From NCBI GenBank assembly GCA_034428455.1, contig DAOUHZ010000001.1:18610-82609 (forward strand): DNA of 64,000 nt, written 5' to 3'. The DNA is from Bin87 sp034428455 (GTDB lineage: Bacteria > Chloroflexota > Dehalococcoidia > Lucifugimonadales > UBA3495). Below are positions 18,433 through 27,380 of this stretch, one piece after another. The notes under the pieces were generated by a model that worked only from the letters and a program-made list of their open reading frames with translations, ran no database searches and was not told where the DNA came from. Position numbers and translations under genes: made by a program. Numbering within the stretch: the first letter of the stretch is position 1; the number at the start of each line of letters is the position of its first letter.

Positions 18433-19107
18433 ATGATCCAGGCGCAATTCGGTGGTGACAAAAAGACCGGCAAATGGGCATTCGCCAATCTCGAACGGCG
18501 CATGGTTGCCTGGCTGGTTCCCAGGGTGCCGTCCTGGCTGGAGACTTACCACCTCACGATGCTGACCCTTGCCTGGAGCATCGGCATAGTGGTCGCCAGC
18601 CTTTTGGCCCGCCAGAGTTTCCATTGGTTGTGGCTGGTTTCGGGCCTCATCGCCCTACAGTACCTGACCGACGTCCTGGACGGCGCGGTGGGCCGCCATC
18701 GTGACACCGGTTTGATCAAGTGGGGCTTCTACATGGACCACTTCCTGGATTTCCTGTTCCTCGCGTCGATAATCGTCGGGTATTCCCTGGCTTTGCCCGA
18801 CATCGCCGCCTACTGGTTTTTCGCCCTGCTGGTGGTGGGTGGCGCGTTGATGGTGAACTCGTTCCTGTCATTCGCCGCCACCAACGAGTTTCAGATTTCA
18901 ACGTTGGGAATAGGCCCCACGGAAATCCGGTTGTTCTTCATCTTGTGCAACACGGCGATGATTTTCTTCGGCGCCGCCTGGCTGCCCGTTGCGCTGCCCG
19001 TGATCCTGGGAATCCTCACCATCACCCTGGCGTGGTCGGTTTGGCGGTCCCACCGCCGCATCTGGGAGATCGACATGGAGAACAAACGGAGCCGGGCTGG
19101 CGCATAG
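18433..19107 (+). CDS. CDP-alcohol phosphatidyltransferase family membrane enzyme
   Basis: 224-aa integral membrane enzyme with about six helices and the family motif in TDVLDGAVGRHRDTGLIKWGFYMDHFLD (DxxDGxxxR...GxxxDxxxD), which binds metal and CDP-diacylglycerol. It follows the inositol-3-phosphate synthase gene by 53 bp, so phosphatidylinositol(-phosphate) synthesis is the likely role; other alcohol acceptors cannot be excluded. Confidence 0.88.
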   Translation: MIQAQFGGDKKTGKWAFANLERRMVAWLVPRVPSWLETYHLTMLTLAWSIGIVVASLLARQSFHWLWLVSGLIALQYLTDVLDGAVGRHRDTGLIKWGFYMDHFLDFLFLASIIVGYSLALPDIAAYWFFALLVVGGALMVNSFLSFAATNEFQISTLGIGPTEIRLFFILCNTAMIFFGAAWLPVALPVILGILTITLAWSVWRSHRRIWEIDMENKRSRAGA

Positions 19108-19185
19108 CTCGAGTTCTTCCCACCGCCCTCAACGGCAAGACATGCGCCAACCCTGACAATCTCAACTCGGCAAGGGGGGTTAACC

Positions 19186-19322
19186 CTCATGCGTACCCGC
19201 TTTGTCATTGCGAGCGCAGCGTGGCAATCTCGGCGGGGCCAGGGTCGTCGCTACACCAACGGGATTGCCGCGTTGCTTCGCTCCTCGCAATGCCAACTTT
19301 GAGGAAACTGGGTACGCATTAG
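19186..19322. repeat. MITE-like palindromic element, family A copy 2
   Basis: 137 bp; termini CTCATGCGTACCCGCTTT and AAACTGGGTACGCATTAG, with the shared inner palindromic core. Flanked by GGGGTTAACC (19176-19185) and GGAGTTAACC (19323-19332), 9/10 identical, read as a target duplication. The right-hand copy contains the stop codon of the GMC oxidoreductase gene. Confidence 0.87.
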
Positions 19323-19326
19323 GGAG

Positions 19327-20901
19327 TTAACCCGACGCAATCAAGTCGACGGCACGCTCCCCGATCATGACAACCGTTGCATGGCTGCCACCCGACCGTG
19401 TAACCCGCGGCATCACCGACGCGTCTACGACCGACAACCCCTGGACTCCCTTGACGTTGCAGTATTGATCCACAACCGCCATTGGGTCTGAATCCGGGCC
19501 CATCTTGCAGGTGCCGGACACGTGCCTGGCGGTTCCAACGGTTTGACGGATATAGACGTCCAGAGCGTCGTCGTCGGCCAGAATCTCATCCGTTGGGTGG
19601 AGCCGGTAATCGGCCACGTCCTTATACGCCTCGGTTTCAAGGAATCCGACCGCCATTCGGATGCCTTCCCTCACCCGATGCTTGTCGTTGGGATGCTGGA
19701 GATAGCGGTAGTTGAACTCCGGCTGCACCGAGGGATCAGCGGACGCAAGCCTGACGTATCCTGCGCCGTCGGGTAGCCCGAGGGTGCACGAGATTCGCGC
19801 CACCCGGTCCGCGGGAACGTCATCGTTCAGGAACTTGGTACGCAACCCGGGGACGCGCTCCGGCCTTTCGTCGACCATCGGGGTGGTCCTCAGCAGCATG
19901 TCATTGACATAGCTGGACCCTTGGGCGGTGTAGTGCAAACAGAAGCGCGCCGCATCGAGATCAGAAGTCAGGGTAATGCCGTCTTTGACTTTGAAGGTGA
20001 TCTGGGCGCTCAGGTGGTTGAACAGGTTCTGCCCCACCCCGGGAAGCTCGTGAACGACAGGTATCCCGAATTGCTCGAGTTGGTCCCTGGGGCCGATTCC
20101 CGATAGCATCAGCAGGTGGGGCGACTTGAGAGCTCCGGCGCTCAACACTACCCGGTCTGCTTCAACGTTGAAAATCTCGCCTCCGCTTTCCGCTTCCACG
20201 CCGACGGCCTTTCGATCCTCGATCAATACCTTCCTGACGAAAACCCCTCCCCGCACCGTAAGGTTGAGACGGTGCCGCATGGGATTCAGGTGAGTGATGG
20301 CGGCGCTCATCCTCCAGCCGTCCAGGTTGTTCGAGGGCCACACGCCAACGCCAGCGGGGTTCGGGCCGTTGGTATCCTCGACCGTCCCGTAACCCGCTGC
20401 CAAACAGGCGGCGTGGAAGGCCGTTTGGATGTCTGACACGGGCCCGGTTTGACGACGCCTTACCGGCATCGGCCCGTCGGTTCCATGAAAATCATCCCGA
20501 ATGTCGAGATCGTGCTCGGATTTTCTGAAGTAGGGCAGCACCTTGTCATAGGACCATTCATCGTTGCCCAGGGCAGCCCAGGAGTCGAAATCCTCAGGCA
20601 ACCCCCTTTGCATGGCCTGACCGTTGATGGACGACCCGCCTCCGATCACCTTGCCCTGCGCTACGTGGATCTCGCCCTGTTCCTCGGTGATCGTTCCCCG
20701 CAGGGCCCAGTTGTGCTCCGACTCCGGGGATTCCGCATAGCTGGTGTAACCGAACTTTATCTCGTCCGGCAGTAGGTCCGGATCAGGGTAATCCGGCCCG
20801 GCCTCCAGCAACAGAACGGAGGTGTTCGCGTTTTCAGCCAATCTGCTGGCCAACACCGATCCAGCCGCTCCCCCACCAACGATAACAACGTCATATTTCA
20901 T
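19327..20901 (-). CDS. GMC-family FAD-dependent oxidoreductase
   Basis: 524-aa glucose-methanol-choline oxidoreductase. The N-terminal FAD dinucleotide fold is KYDVVIVGGGAAGSVLASRLAE; the first GMC signature region is QGKVIGGGSSINGQAMQRG, the second VVLSAGALKSPHLLMLSGIGP. The C-terminal active-site region has GTARHVSGTCKMG (catalytic His) and SGGSHATVVMIGERA. ATG at 20901 follows GGGGG. Substrate (alcohol, choline, polyethylene glycol or other) undetermined. Confidence 0.92.
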   Translation of the reverse strand: MKYDVVIVGGGAAGSVLASRLAENANTSVLLLEAGPDYPDPDLLPDEIKFGYTSYAESPESEHNWALRGTITEEQGEIHVAQGKVIGGGSSINGQAMQRGLPEDFDSWAALGNDEWSYDKVLPYFRKSEHDLDIRDDFHGTDGPMPVRRRQTGPVSDIQTAFHAACLAAGYGTVEDTNGPNPAGVGVWPSNNLDGWRMSAAITHLNPMRHRLNLTVRGGVFVRKVLIEDRKAVGVEAESGGEIFNVEADRVVLSAGALKSPHLLMLSGIGPRDQLEQFGIPVVHELPGVGQNLFNHLSAQITFKVKDGITLTSDLDAARFCLHYTAQGSSYVNDMLLRTTPMVDERPERVPGLRTKFLNDDVPADRVARISCTLGLPDGAGYVRLASADPSVQPEFNYRYLQHPNDKHRVREGIRMAVGFLETEAYKDVADYRLHPTDEILADDDALDVYIRQTVGTARHVSGTCKMGPDSDPMAVVDQYCNVKGVQGLSVVDASVMPRVTRSGGSHATVVMIGERAVDLIASG

Positions 20902-21046
20902 GGGTCCCCCTTGAATGCTTGTTCGTTTCACGTAGGATTCGCCAGTTTTAACTGATTCCGCCGAGGATAGGTCGTTCCGGAATTTCTCCGATTATAAACC
21001 GGCATTCTCCATATCAGCCAACCAGCAGGTTCCGAAATTGACAATG

Positions 21047-22402
21047 TCAGCCGATTGGCGGCGCTTTGTTCAACCCGGCGATCCGTTCGCACCACTGCGC
21101 CGCGCCCAGCACCCTGCCCTCCTGCGCCCACGGCCCGCCGAACTGCACGGCCATGGGCATCCCCAGCTCGCTCAGCCCGGTCGATACCACCACCGTGGGC
21201 AACCCGGAGGCCGACCACGGCGCCTGGAACGCCGCGTCGCCGGTGGTGTTCAGGTCGCGCGGAGCCGGAGCCGGCATCGCCGGCGTCATCACGACATCGA
21301 CCCTGGCCGCCATCTCGCTGAAGTCGGCGCGGAACTGCCGCCGCAGTCGCTGGGCTTTCAAATACGCCGACGTCGGCATGATCATGCCCATCTCCATACC
21401 GGCGCGGATGCGCGGGCCGTAGTCGGCGGCGCGGGTGCGGTGATTGGCCTCGTGGATTGCCGCGCACTCGACGTTGGACACGATGCGCTGGAACCGGTGT
21501 ACCACCGCGAAACTGTCGGGCAGCGGTATCTCCTCAACATCCGCCCCAGCCTCCGCCAGCTGATTGGCAATTGCCTCGGTGTGCGCCCACATCTCCGGCG
21601 TGGCGTAGTCCTGGTAGTACTGCCGCACCAGCCCGATGCGCGGCGGCCGGTCGTGCTCCGCCATCTGCGCGCTGAAGTCAGGCACCGGCTCGCGCAGACT
21701 GCCGGGGTCTTTGTCGTCCGCGCCGCTCAGGACGGTCAGCATCAGCGCGGCGTCGGCAACCGTCCGGGTCAGGATGCCCACGTGGTCCAGCGACCAGCTC
21801 AACGGCGCCACGCCGTACCGTGAGATGCGCCCGTAGGTGGGTTTCACCCCGACGATGCCATTGTACGCTGCCGGCCGGCAGGTGGACCCGCCGGTCTGCG
21901 ATCCCAACGCCGCCGGAACCATGCGCGCCGCCACCGCCGCAGACGACCCGCTGCTGGACCCGCCGGGGGTGTGCTCCAGGTTCCACGGGTTGCGCGTGGG
22001 CGACGGGTCGGAGGAGGCGAACTCGGTGGTGACTGCCTTGCCCAGGATGATCCCGCCGGCCGCCTTGATATTGGCCACCGATGTGGCGTCGAATTCCGGC
22101 ACGAAGTCGGCGTACACCTTCGATCCGCAGGCGGTGAGCATCCCTTCGGTGTAGAAAATGTCCTTCAGGCCCACGGGCACGCCGTGGATCAGGCCCAGCG
22201 GATCGCCGCGCTGGACTTCTGCCTCCCGTTCTCGGGCCGCCGACAGCACTGCTTCCCGGTCGATGGTGACCCAGGCTTGCAGGTCGCCGTCCAGCGCGTC
22301 GATGCGCGCCAGCAGCGACTCGGCAAGCGCCACCGGCGACAGGGTTCCTTCGCGAATCTGCGCGGCGGCTTCCGCCACCGAAAGCTCGTGGAGTTCAGGC
22401 AT
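21047..22402 (-). CDS. Amidase-signature family hydrolase
   Basis: 451-aa amidase-signature enzyme. The Ser-cisSer-Lys triad is visible: Lys in PVGLKDIFYTEG, cis-Ser in HTPGGSSSGSSAAVAA, nucleophilic Ser in GSQTGGSTCRPAAYNGIVGVKPTYG. It resembles GatA, but no gatB or gatC adjoins and the C-terminal region is divergent, so a stand-alone amidase is more likely. Start ATG at 22402. Confidence 0.9.
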   Translation of the reverse strand: MPELHELSVAEAAAQIREGTLSPVALAESLLARIDALDGDLQAWVTIDREAVLSAAREREAEVQRGDPLGLIHGVPVGLKDIFYTEGMLTACGSKVYADFVPEFDATSVANIKAAGGIILGKAVTTEFASSDPSPTRNPWNLEHTPGGSSSGSSAAVAARMVPAALGSQTGGSTCRPAAYNGIVGVKPTYGRISRYGVAPLSWSLDHVGILTRTVADAALMLTVLSGADDKDPGSLREPVPDFSAQMAEHDRPPRIGLVRQYYQDYATPEMWAHTEAIANQLAEAGADVEEIPLPDSFAVVHRFQRIVSNVECAAIHEANHRTRAADYGPRIRAGMEMGMIMPTSAYLKAQRLRRQFRADFSEMAARVDVVMTPAMPAPAPRDLNTTGDAAFQAPWSASGLPTVVVSTGLSELGMPMAVQFGGPWAQEGRVLGAAQWCERIAGLNKAPPIG

Positions 22403-22614
22403 GGCTCAACCTCGTCGTTCTCGTCGTTGCTCTGGCTCATGTTGCCGACACCTCAGCACGGGGCGCCAAGCCGCAAGATACTCCGCTGGTGCGTGGCCGT
22501 CCAGAGCCGGTCATATTTCAGGAAACGCGAATGCTACGGGGCAGCGTTCTACGCATAACAAAATGGGTGCGCGTGAGGCCAACTGCCTTTCGGCGCTTTT
22601 GCCGGGCCGCCCGG

Positions 22615-23451
22615 TCAGGGCGCAAGCGACGCCATCAGGTACGTAGGTTTGTCCGTCTCCGGGAGCATGGACGCATCGGCAATCGCGACCCCGGTTCCCA
22701 TCAGCGCCGACGCTATCCCCACGTGATTGGCTCCCCTGATGTCGGTGCCCGGCGTATCTCCGATCATCACCGCATTGCGGGTCCCGGAGCGACGGAACGC
22801 CTCTTCGAACATGGCGGGGTGGGGCTTGCCCAGCTGGGTGAACACAAGGTCGGTTCGGCCGGGATACCGCAGCGCCATGGCGGCCTCGAACATCAACGCC
22901 ACGGCCCCGCTGGCAAAGCCGTAGCCATCGCCTTCCGGATATATCACGTCCGGGTTCGGCAGCACGAGGCGGGGCGTTTCTCCCCGGTCTATCTTCCGGA
23001 ACAAGTTCGTCAGAACCGCACCGGTGGCCTCCAGAAACGGAAAGCCCAATTGGTCGCCGATCACCAGCACGTCGAAATTGTCATCAAACGAAACCACCTC
23101 GCCGCCCGCTGCTCGCACGTAGGCGGCGCTGTCTTCCGTTCCCAACACTACGCATCTCGAACCGGTCATGCCAAGCTCTGAGAAATGGCCGGTCAGCAGG
23201 GAACCTGCGGTTATGATTCGAGCGGCAGCTATGTCCAGCCCCAGTTCCCGGTACCGTGCAGCTCTGGTATCAGGGAGCGCTGAGGCATCATTGGTCAGGA
23301 CGAAATAGGGCTTATTGAGCGAATTCAGTCGGTCAATGGCTTCGGGCGCTCCCGGAACCGCGCCGGGCCACCGGGCCAGCACGCCGTCGGAATCAAACAG
23401 GAGCGCCTCGAACTTGCCTATCAATTCATCCAATGTGGTCGTTTGGGTCAT
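22615..23451 (-). CDS. HAD-superfamily (IIA) phosphatase
   Basis: 278-aa haloacid-dehalogenase-fold hydrolase of the NagD/phosphoglycolate-phosphatase type. Motif I is LLFDSDGVLARWPGAVPGAPEAI, motif II LTNDAS, motif III QLGKPHPAMFEEA, motif IV MIGDTPGTDIRGANHVGIAS. Motif I reads DSDG where DxDG is usual. ATG at 23451 follows AAGGTGAAGGA; upstream codons run into a palindromic element. Confidence 0.9.
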   Translation of the reverse strand: MTQTTTLDELIGKFEALLFDSDGVLARWPGAVPGAPEAIDRLNSLNKPYFVLTNDASALPDTRAARYRELGLDIAAARIITAGSLLTGHFSELGMTGSRCVVLGTEDSAAYVRAAGGEVVSFDDNFDVLVIGDQLGFPFLEATGAVLTNLFRKIDRGETPRLVLPNPDVIYPEGDGYGFASGAVALMFEAAMALRYPGRTDLVFTQLGKPHPAMFEEAFRRSGTRNAVMIGDTPGTDIRGANHVGIASALMGTGVAIADASMLPETDKPTYLMASLAP

Positions 23452-23552
23452 GGTTCCTTCACCTTCGGTTCGTTTCGCGCTGGCAGACCTGTCCTGGAAT
23501 CCGGCAAGCGCGAGAACAGCGAGCCGTACCGCGCTCTGAGGCATGTTCGTGA

Positions 23553-23690
23553 CCTCACGCGTACCCAATTTGTCATCGCGAGGAGCGTAGCGACGTGGCG
23601 ATCTCGTCACCAGAAGAATGGTTCATCCAACAGCGAGATTGCCGCGCTTCGCTCGCAATGACGATTCGGGCGAACCTGGGTACGCGTGAG
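23553..23690. repeat. MITE-like palindromic element, family A copy 3
   Basis: 138 bp; CTCACGCGTACCC at the left end, GGGTACGCGTGAG at the right, shared inner core. Flanked by GTTCGTGAC (23544-23552) and GTTCGGGAC (23691-23699), 8/9 identical. It lies between the divergent HAD and aldo/keto reductase genes, displacing their shared promoter region. Confidence 0.87.
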
Positions 23691-23800
23691 GTTCGGGACT
23701 GGTCGGACTGGCGTGGCAAATGGTACAACCGCTGGGGACAAATCACGCGCATCCCCCATGCATCTGCTGGCATTCGGCACTCGGGCGAGGTCAACCAAAG

Positions 23801-24613
23801 ATGGAATACCGCAAACTTGGCAACCTGGACGTTTCGGTCATTGGGCTGGGAACGCTTCGAACTTTCGACGTCACCGACGACGATGAGATCGCAGTCCGAA
23901 GACAGATCGTGGACAACTGCCTGGACAGCGACGTGAACCTGATCGACACCGCCGCCTGGTACGGCCACGCGGAGCAGGTCCTGGGCGAGATCACTGAAGA
24001 CCGTCGGAACCGATTCTACATCGCCACCAAGGTGCGCACCGAGGGCAAGGAGGCCGGAGAAGCCCAAATCGCCCGTTCCTTCGAACTGCTCCAGACCGAC
24101 TACATCGACCTCTTCCAGGTCCATAACATGATCGACTGGCAGACTCACCTGCCCACCCTGGAGCGTCTCAAGGGCGAAGGCAAGATCGGCATGGTGGGCG
24201 TGTCTGCCATGGTGCCCGAAGCCTACCCCACCATCATGGACCTGGTGCGGCAGGGCCGAGTGGACACTGTCCAGATCCCCTACAACGTGCTGAACCGGAG
24301 CGTCGAGGACGCGCTGCTCCCCCTGGCCGAGGAGCTGGGCGCCGGCGTCCTGGTGATGGAGCCTTTGCAGAAGGGTCGCTACGTCCTGGACCTGAAGCAG
24401 CAGCCGGACCTCACGCCGCTGCGGGACTACGGCATCAACACCTGGGCCCAGGCCCTGTTGGCATGGGTCATTTCTGACCGCCGCGTGAGTTCAGCCATAC
24501 CCACCACCTCCCGTCCGGAGCGCATCCGGGAAAACGCCCAGGCTGCCGAGGCCGCGGGGCTACCCCAGGAGTTCCGCGACTACATCCGTTCCGAGGCGGA
24601 GCGGTGTTTGTGA
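23801..24613 (+). CDS. Aldo/keto reductase
   Basis: 270-aa NAD(P)H-dependent oxidoreductase of the (beta/alpha)8 aldo-keto type. It starts MEYRKLGNLDVSVIGLGTLR; active-site residues lie in NLIDTAAWYGHAEQVLGE (Asp, Tyr) and YIATKV (Lys). The substrate/cofactor end is ISDRRVSSAIPTTSRPERIRENAQA. ATG at 23801 gives a family-like N-terminus; no strong ribosome-binding site is seen. Substrate unknown. Confidence 0.9.
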   Translation: MEYRKLGNLDVSVIGLGTLRTFDVTDDDEIAVRRQIVDNCLDSDVNLIDTAAWYGHAEQVLGEITEDRRNRFYIATKVRTEGKEAGEAQIARSFELLQTDYIDLFQVHNMIDWQTHLPTLERLKGEGKIGMVGVSAMVPEAYPTIMDLVRQGRVDTVQIPYNVLNRSVEDALLPLAEELGAGVLVMEPLQKGRYVLDLKQQPDLTPLRDYGINTWAQALLAWVISDRRVSSAIPTTSRPERIRENAQAAEAAGLPQEFRDYIRSEAERCL

Positions 24614-24628
24614 AGATGGGGCATTCCG

Positions 24629-25831
24629 TTAAACCGCTCCCGCTTCGCGCAGCGCCGCCACTTCCGGGCTGCTGTATCCCAGCAGCCCGGTCAGGACGGC
24701 CTCGGTATCCTGGCCCAGGGTTGGCGGCGGCGCGAAGTTATCGGGGCTGCCGGTCTTGATGGGGTTGCCGGCGGTGCGGTAGGCGCCGGCGACCGGATGG
24801 TCGATTTCCACCACCATGTCGCGCAGCTGCACCTGCGGGTCGGCCAGTGCCTCGCCAATGTTGTTGACCGGGCCGCCGGGCACATCGTACTTCAGCAGCA
24901 GTTGCTCCCACTCGGGGCGCGGCTTTGTCACGAAGCCGGCGGTCAGGGCTTCGTCGAGCGCGTCGCGGTTCTCGATGCGAGCGGGGGCGGTGGTGAAGCG
25001 CGGGTCTTCATCCATGCCCCTCAGCGCCTCGATTTCGCCGGCCATCATGCGCAGGGTCTTCATGGCGAATTCCTGGCTGGCGCAGTGAATCTGCACGTAT
25101 TTGCCGTCGGAGCATTTGTAGGCGCCCACGGGCAGGTTGGACGGATGGCTGGAGCCGATGGGCTGCGGCACCTCGCCGGACACCAGGTAGAACTGCCCCA
25201 GGTGGGCCTGCAGGGCAATCTGAACGTCCAGCAGGGAGATGTCCAGGCGGCGCCCCTCGCCGGTGACGCGCCGCCCGTACAACGCGGAGGCGATGCCTAT
25301 GGCTGCCACGTAGCCGCCGACCATGTCGCCCACCGGAAACCCCATGAACACCGGCGGCTGGCCGGGATTGCCGGTAACGCTCATCCCGCCGCCCATGGCC
25401 TGCACGATGCCGTCGAAGCCGGGCCGCTCACGGTACGGCCCCTCCTGCCCGAAGGCCGACAGCGAGCAGGCGATGATGGACGGGTTGATTGCCCGCAGCG
25501 ATTCGTAGCCCAGTCCCAGGCGCTCCAGCGCCGAAGGCCGGAATGCTTCCAACACTACGTCGGACACGGCTACGAGCCGGCGGCAGACTTCCCGGCCCTC
25601 CGGCGTTCGCAGGTCTATGGTCACGCTCTTCTTGTTGCGGTTGAAGTTCAGGTAATAGGCGCTCTCGCCGCCGAGGAAGTGGGGCCCGATGCGCCGCGAC
25701 ATATCCCCCACGCCAGGCTGCTCGATCTTGATTACCTCAGCGCCCATGTCGCCCAGCGTCCGCGCCGCCACCGGCCCGGCGATAGCCTGCGACATTTCGA
25801 GGATGCGGACACCCTGCAACGGAGATGTCAT
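24629..25831 (-). CDS. CaiB/BaiF family CoA-transferase
   Basis: 400-aa class III CoA-transferase, which moves CoA between carboxylic acids through an aspartyl intermediate. It has GVRILEMSQAIAGPVAARTLGDMGAEVIKIEQP at the N-terminus, NRNKKSVTIDLRTPEG, and GFDGIVQAMGGGMSVTG. The catalytic Asp is likely the one in PVGDMVGGYVAA. The gene starts 16 bp downstream of the MmgE/PrpD stop and forms an operon with it. Confidence 0.92.
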   Translation of the reverse strand: MTSPLQGVRILEMSQAIAGPVAARTLGDMGAEVIKIEQPGVGDMSRRIGPHFLGGESAYYLNFNRNKKSVTIDLRTPEGREVCRRLVAVSDVVLEAFRPSALERLGLGYESLRAINPSIIACSLSAFGQEGPYRERPGFDGIVQAMGGGMSVTGNPGQPPVFMGFPVGDMVGGYVAAIGIASALYGRRVTGEGRRLDISLLDVQIALQAHLGQFYLVSGEVPQPIGSSHPSNLPVGAYKCSDGKYVQIHCASQEFAMKTLRMMAGEIEALRGMDEDPRFTTAPARIENRDALDEALTAGFVTKPRPEWEQLLLKYDVPGGPVNNIGEALADPQVQLRDMVVEIDHPVAGAYRTAGNPIKTGSPDNFAPPPTLGQDTEAVLTGLLGYSSPEVAALREAGAV

Positions 25832-25847
25832 ATTCTCTCGCCCATCC

Positions 25848-27260
25848 TCACCGCCTGGTGGCCTGTTCCGTGGACAGGAGGGCTGCAAGTTCGCGCACGT
25901 CCTCCATATCGTCCAGCGATTCTATGGCGGCGATGATTTGTTGCTGGCGTTCCGCGCTGATGACCCTTGCGGTGAGGACGGCGAACTTCTCTTTCATTTC
26001 GGCCCACGACAGGGCGTTCTCCGGGTCGCCCTTGGGGTATCGGATGCCGCTGCGCAGGCGCCGCCCGTCGGCGGTGGAGACCTCAGCCCAGGCGCGCCAC
26101 TCGCCGGGGAAGTGGGCGTCCAACTCCGGGTCGGTCACACACTTCACCCGCGGGAGGATGCGGCTTATCTCCGGGCGGTCGGGCACCCCGTCGGCGTATT
26201 CCTCCAGCGACGCGCGGCCGTAGGCCAGGGCCACCGCCGCGCCGAAGGGCATGGAGAACTGCATATCCACGACCGTCCTGGGGTTGGCCTTGTCCTCTTC
26301 CGGAGACGCTATTATCTCGAAACCGCCGCTGAGTACTCCGATTGTCACTTCCTCGACGTCATCGGCCTCCAGACCATGGATGTTGCGGATGTCTATCAGG
26401 CAGTCTATGGATCCCTGCTTGTAACGGCAGCAGGCATGGGGCTTGATAGCCGTGCGGGTGATCAGATATTCGTCCCCCAAATCCTGCAGAACCAGCGATG
26501 TGTCGGGGTTGCCGGAATAGGCTTGGAGGAAGCCGTCGCGCCCCTCGAGGATGGTGGCGGGGCCGGTGTAGCCGGAGCGGGCCAGCAGGGCAGCCCAGGA
26601 ACCGCTGTGCGACGCCCAGCCGGGATGTAATCGCTTGGTCCAGGCTCCCTGCGCCAGGAATTCCATGCTGCCGGCGGTCTGGCTGCCCGCGATGCCCAGA
26701 GCGTGGATGAAGTCGTCGCCCTGCAGCCCCAGCAGCCGCCCGGCCACCACCGCAGCGCCGAAAGCCCCGCAGGTGCCGGTGGGATGGAAGCCTCGCCCGT
26801 AATGCTCGGCCGGCTGCAATGCGCGTCCCAGCCGCACCATGACGTCGTACCCCGCGACCACCGCGGCGATGAAGTCCTTGCCCGACACATGGGCCAGGTC
26901 GGCCATCGAAAGCGCGGTGGGAAAGGCCACCACGCCCGGATGCAGCGACGCCTCGTTGTTCACGTCGTCCATCTCTATGCTGTGAAAGGCGGTGCCGTTG
27001 GCCATTGAAGCGTACTCCGGCAGCGCTCGATAGGGCGTACCGACGACCACCGACGGCCCGGGGCGGTCCAGCCGCTGCAGCGCGTCAACGACGGCGCGCG
27101 CCGAGCCGGTGGTGGAGCCGTTGAGCGCAACTGCGGCGAAGTCCAGGCACAGGTACTTGGCCCAGTCGATCACCGCCGGCGACAGATCCTCGTACTCGAG
27201 CGCCTGCGCGAAGCTGCCCAGGGCGCGGGTCAATCCGGTTTCGTTGTTGTTCTGAACCAT
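25848..27260 (-). CDS. MmgE/PrpD family protein
   Basis: 470 aa. The family includes 2-methylcitrate dehydratase and cis-aconitate decarboxylase. Recognisable segments are MANGTAFHSIEMDDVNNEASLHPGVVAFPTALSMAD, FHPTGTCGAFGAAVVAGRLLGL and GIAGSQTAGSMEFLAQGAWTKRLHPGWASHSG. Together with the downstream CoA-transferase it suggests processing of a branched or di-/tricarboxylic acid. The reaction is undetermined. Confidence 0.9.
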   Translation of the reverse strand: MVQNNNETGLTRALGSFAQALEYEDLSPAVIDWAKYLCLDFAAVALNGSTTGSARAVVDALQRLDRPGPSVVVGTPYRALPEYASMANGTAFHSIEMDDVNNEASLHPGVVAFPTALSMADLAHVSGKDFIAAVVAGYDVMVRLGRALQPAEHYGRGFHPTGTCGAFGAAVVAGRLLGLQGDDFIHALGIAGSQTAGSMEFLAQGAWTKRLHPGWASHSGSWAALLARSGYTGPATILEGRDGFLQAYSGNPDTSLVLQDLGDEYLITRTAIKPHACCRYKQGSIDCLIDIRNIHGLEADDVEEVTIGVLSGGFEIIASPEEDKANPRTVVDMQFSMPFGAAVALAYGRASLEEYADGVPDRPEISRILPRVKCVTDPELDAHFPGEWRAWAEVSTADGRRLRSGIRYPKGDPENALSWAEMKEKFAVLTARVISAERQQQIIAAIESLDDMEDVRELAALLSTEQATRR

Positions 27261-27273
27261 GGCTGAGGACCTC

Positions 27274-27305
27274 CATCAAGTATTACAACGACCAAGTATT
27301 ACAAC
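27274..27305. repeat. Perfect 16-bp tandem duplication
   Basis: CAAGTATTACAACGAC occurs twice head to tail in the gap upstream of the MmgE/PrpD gene. Two copies only; could be a replication-slippage product or a regulator half-site pair. Confidence 0.7.
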
Positions 27306-27380
27306 GACGGGTCTCAAAACACTATTCGTCGTGCGCGGCCAGTTCGGAATAAGGTCAAATACTCGCCAAATCCAGCCCGC

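Noticed and set aside
21047..22402. gatA (Glu-tRNAGln amidotransferase subunit A)
   Set aside because: The amidase signature fits, but no gatB or gatC adjoins and the C-terminal sequence is divergent, so the general amidase call is safer.
27274..27305. CRISPR-like direct repeat
   Set aside because: Only two copies without spacers; no cas genes or repeat array anywhere in the window.
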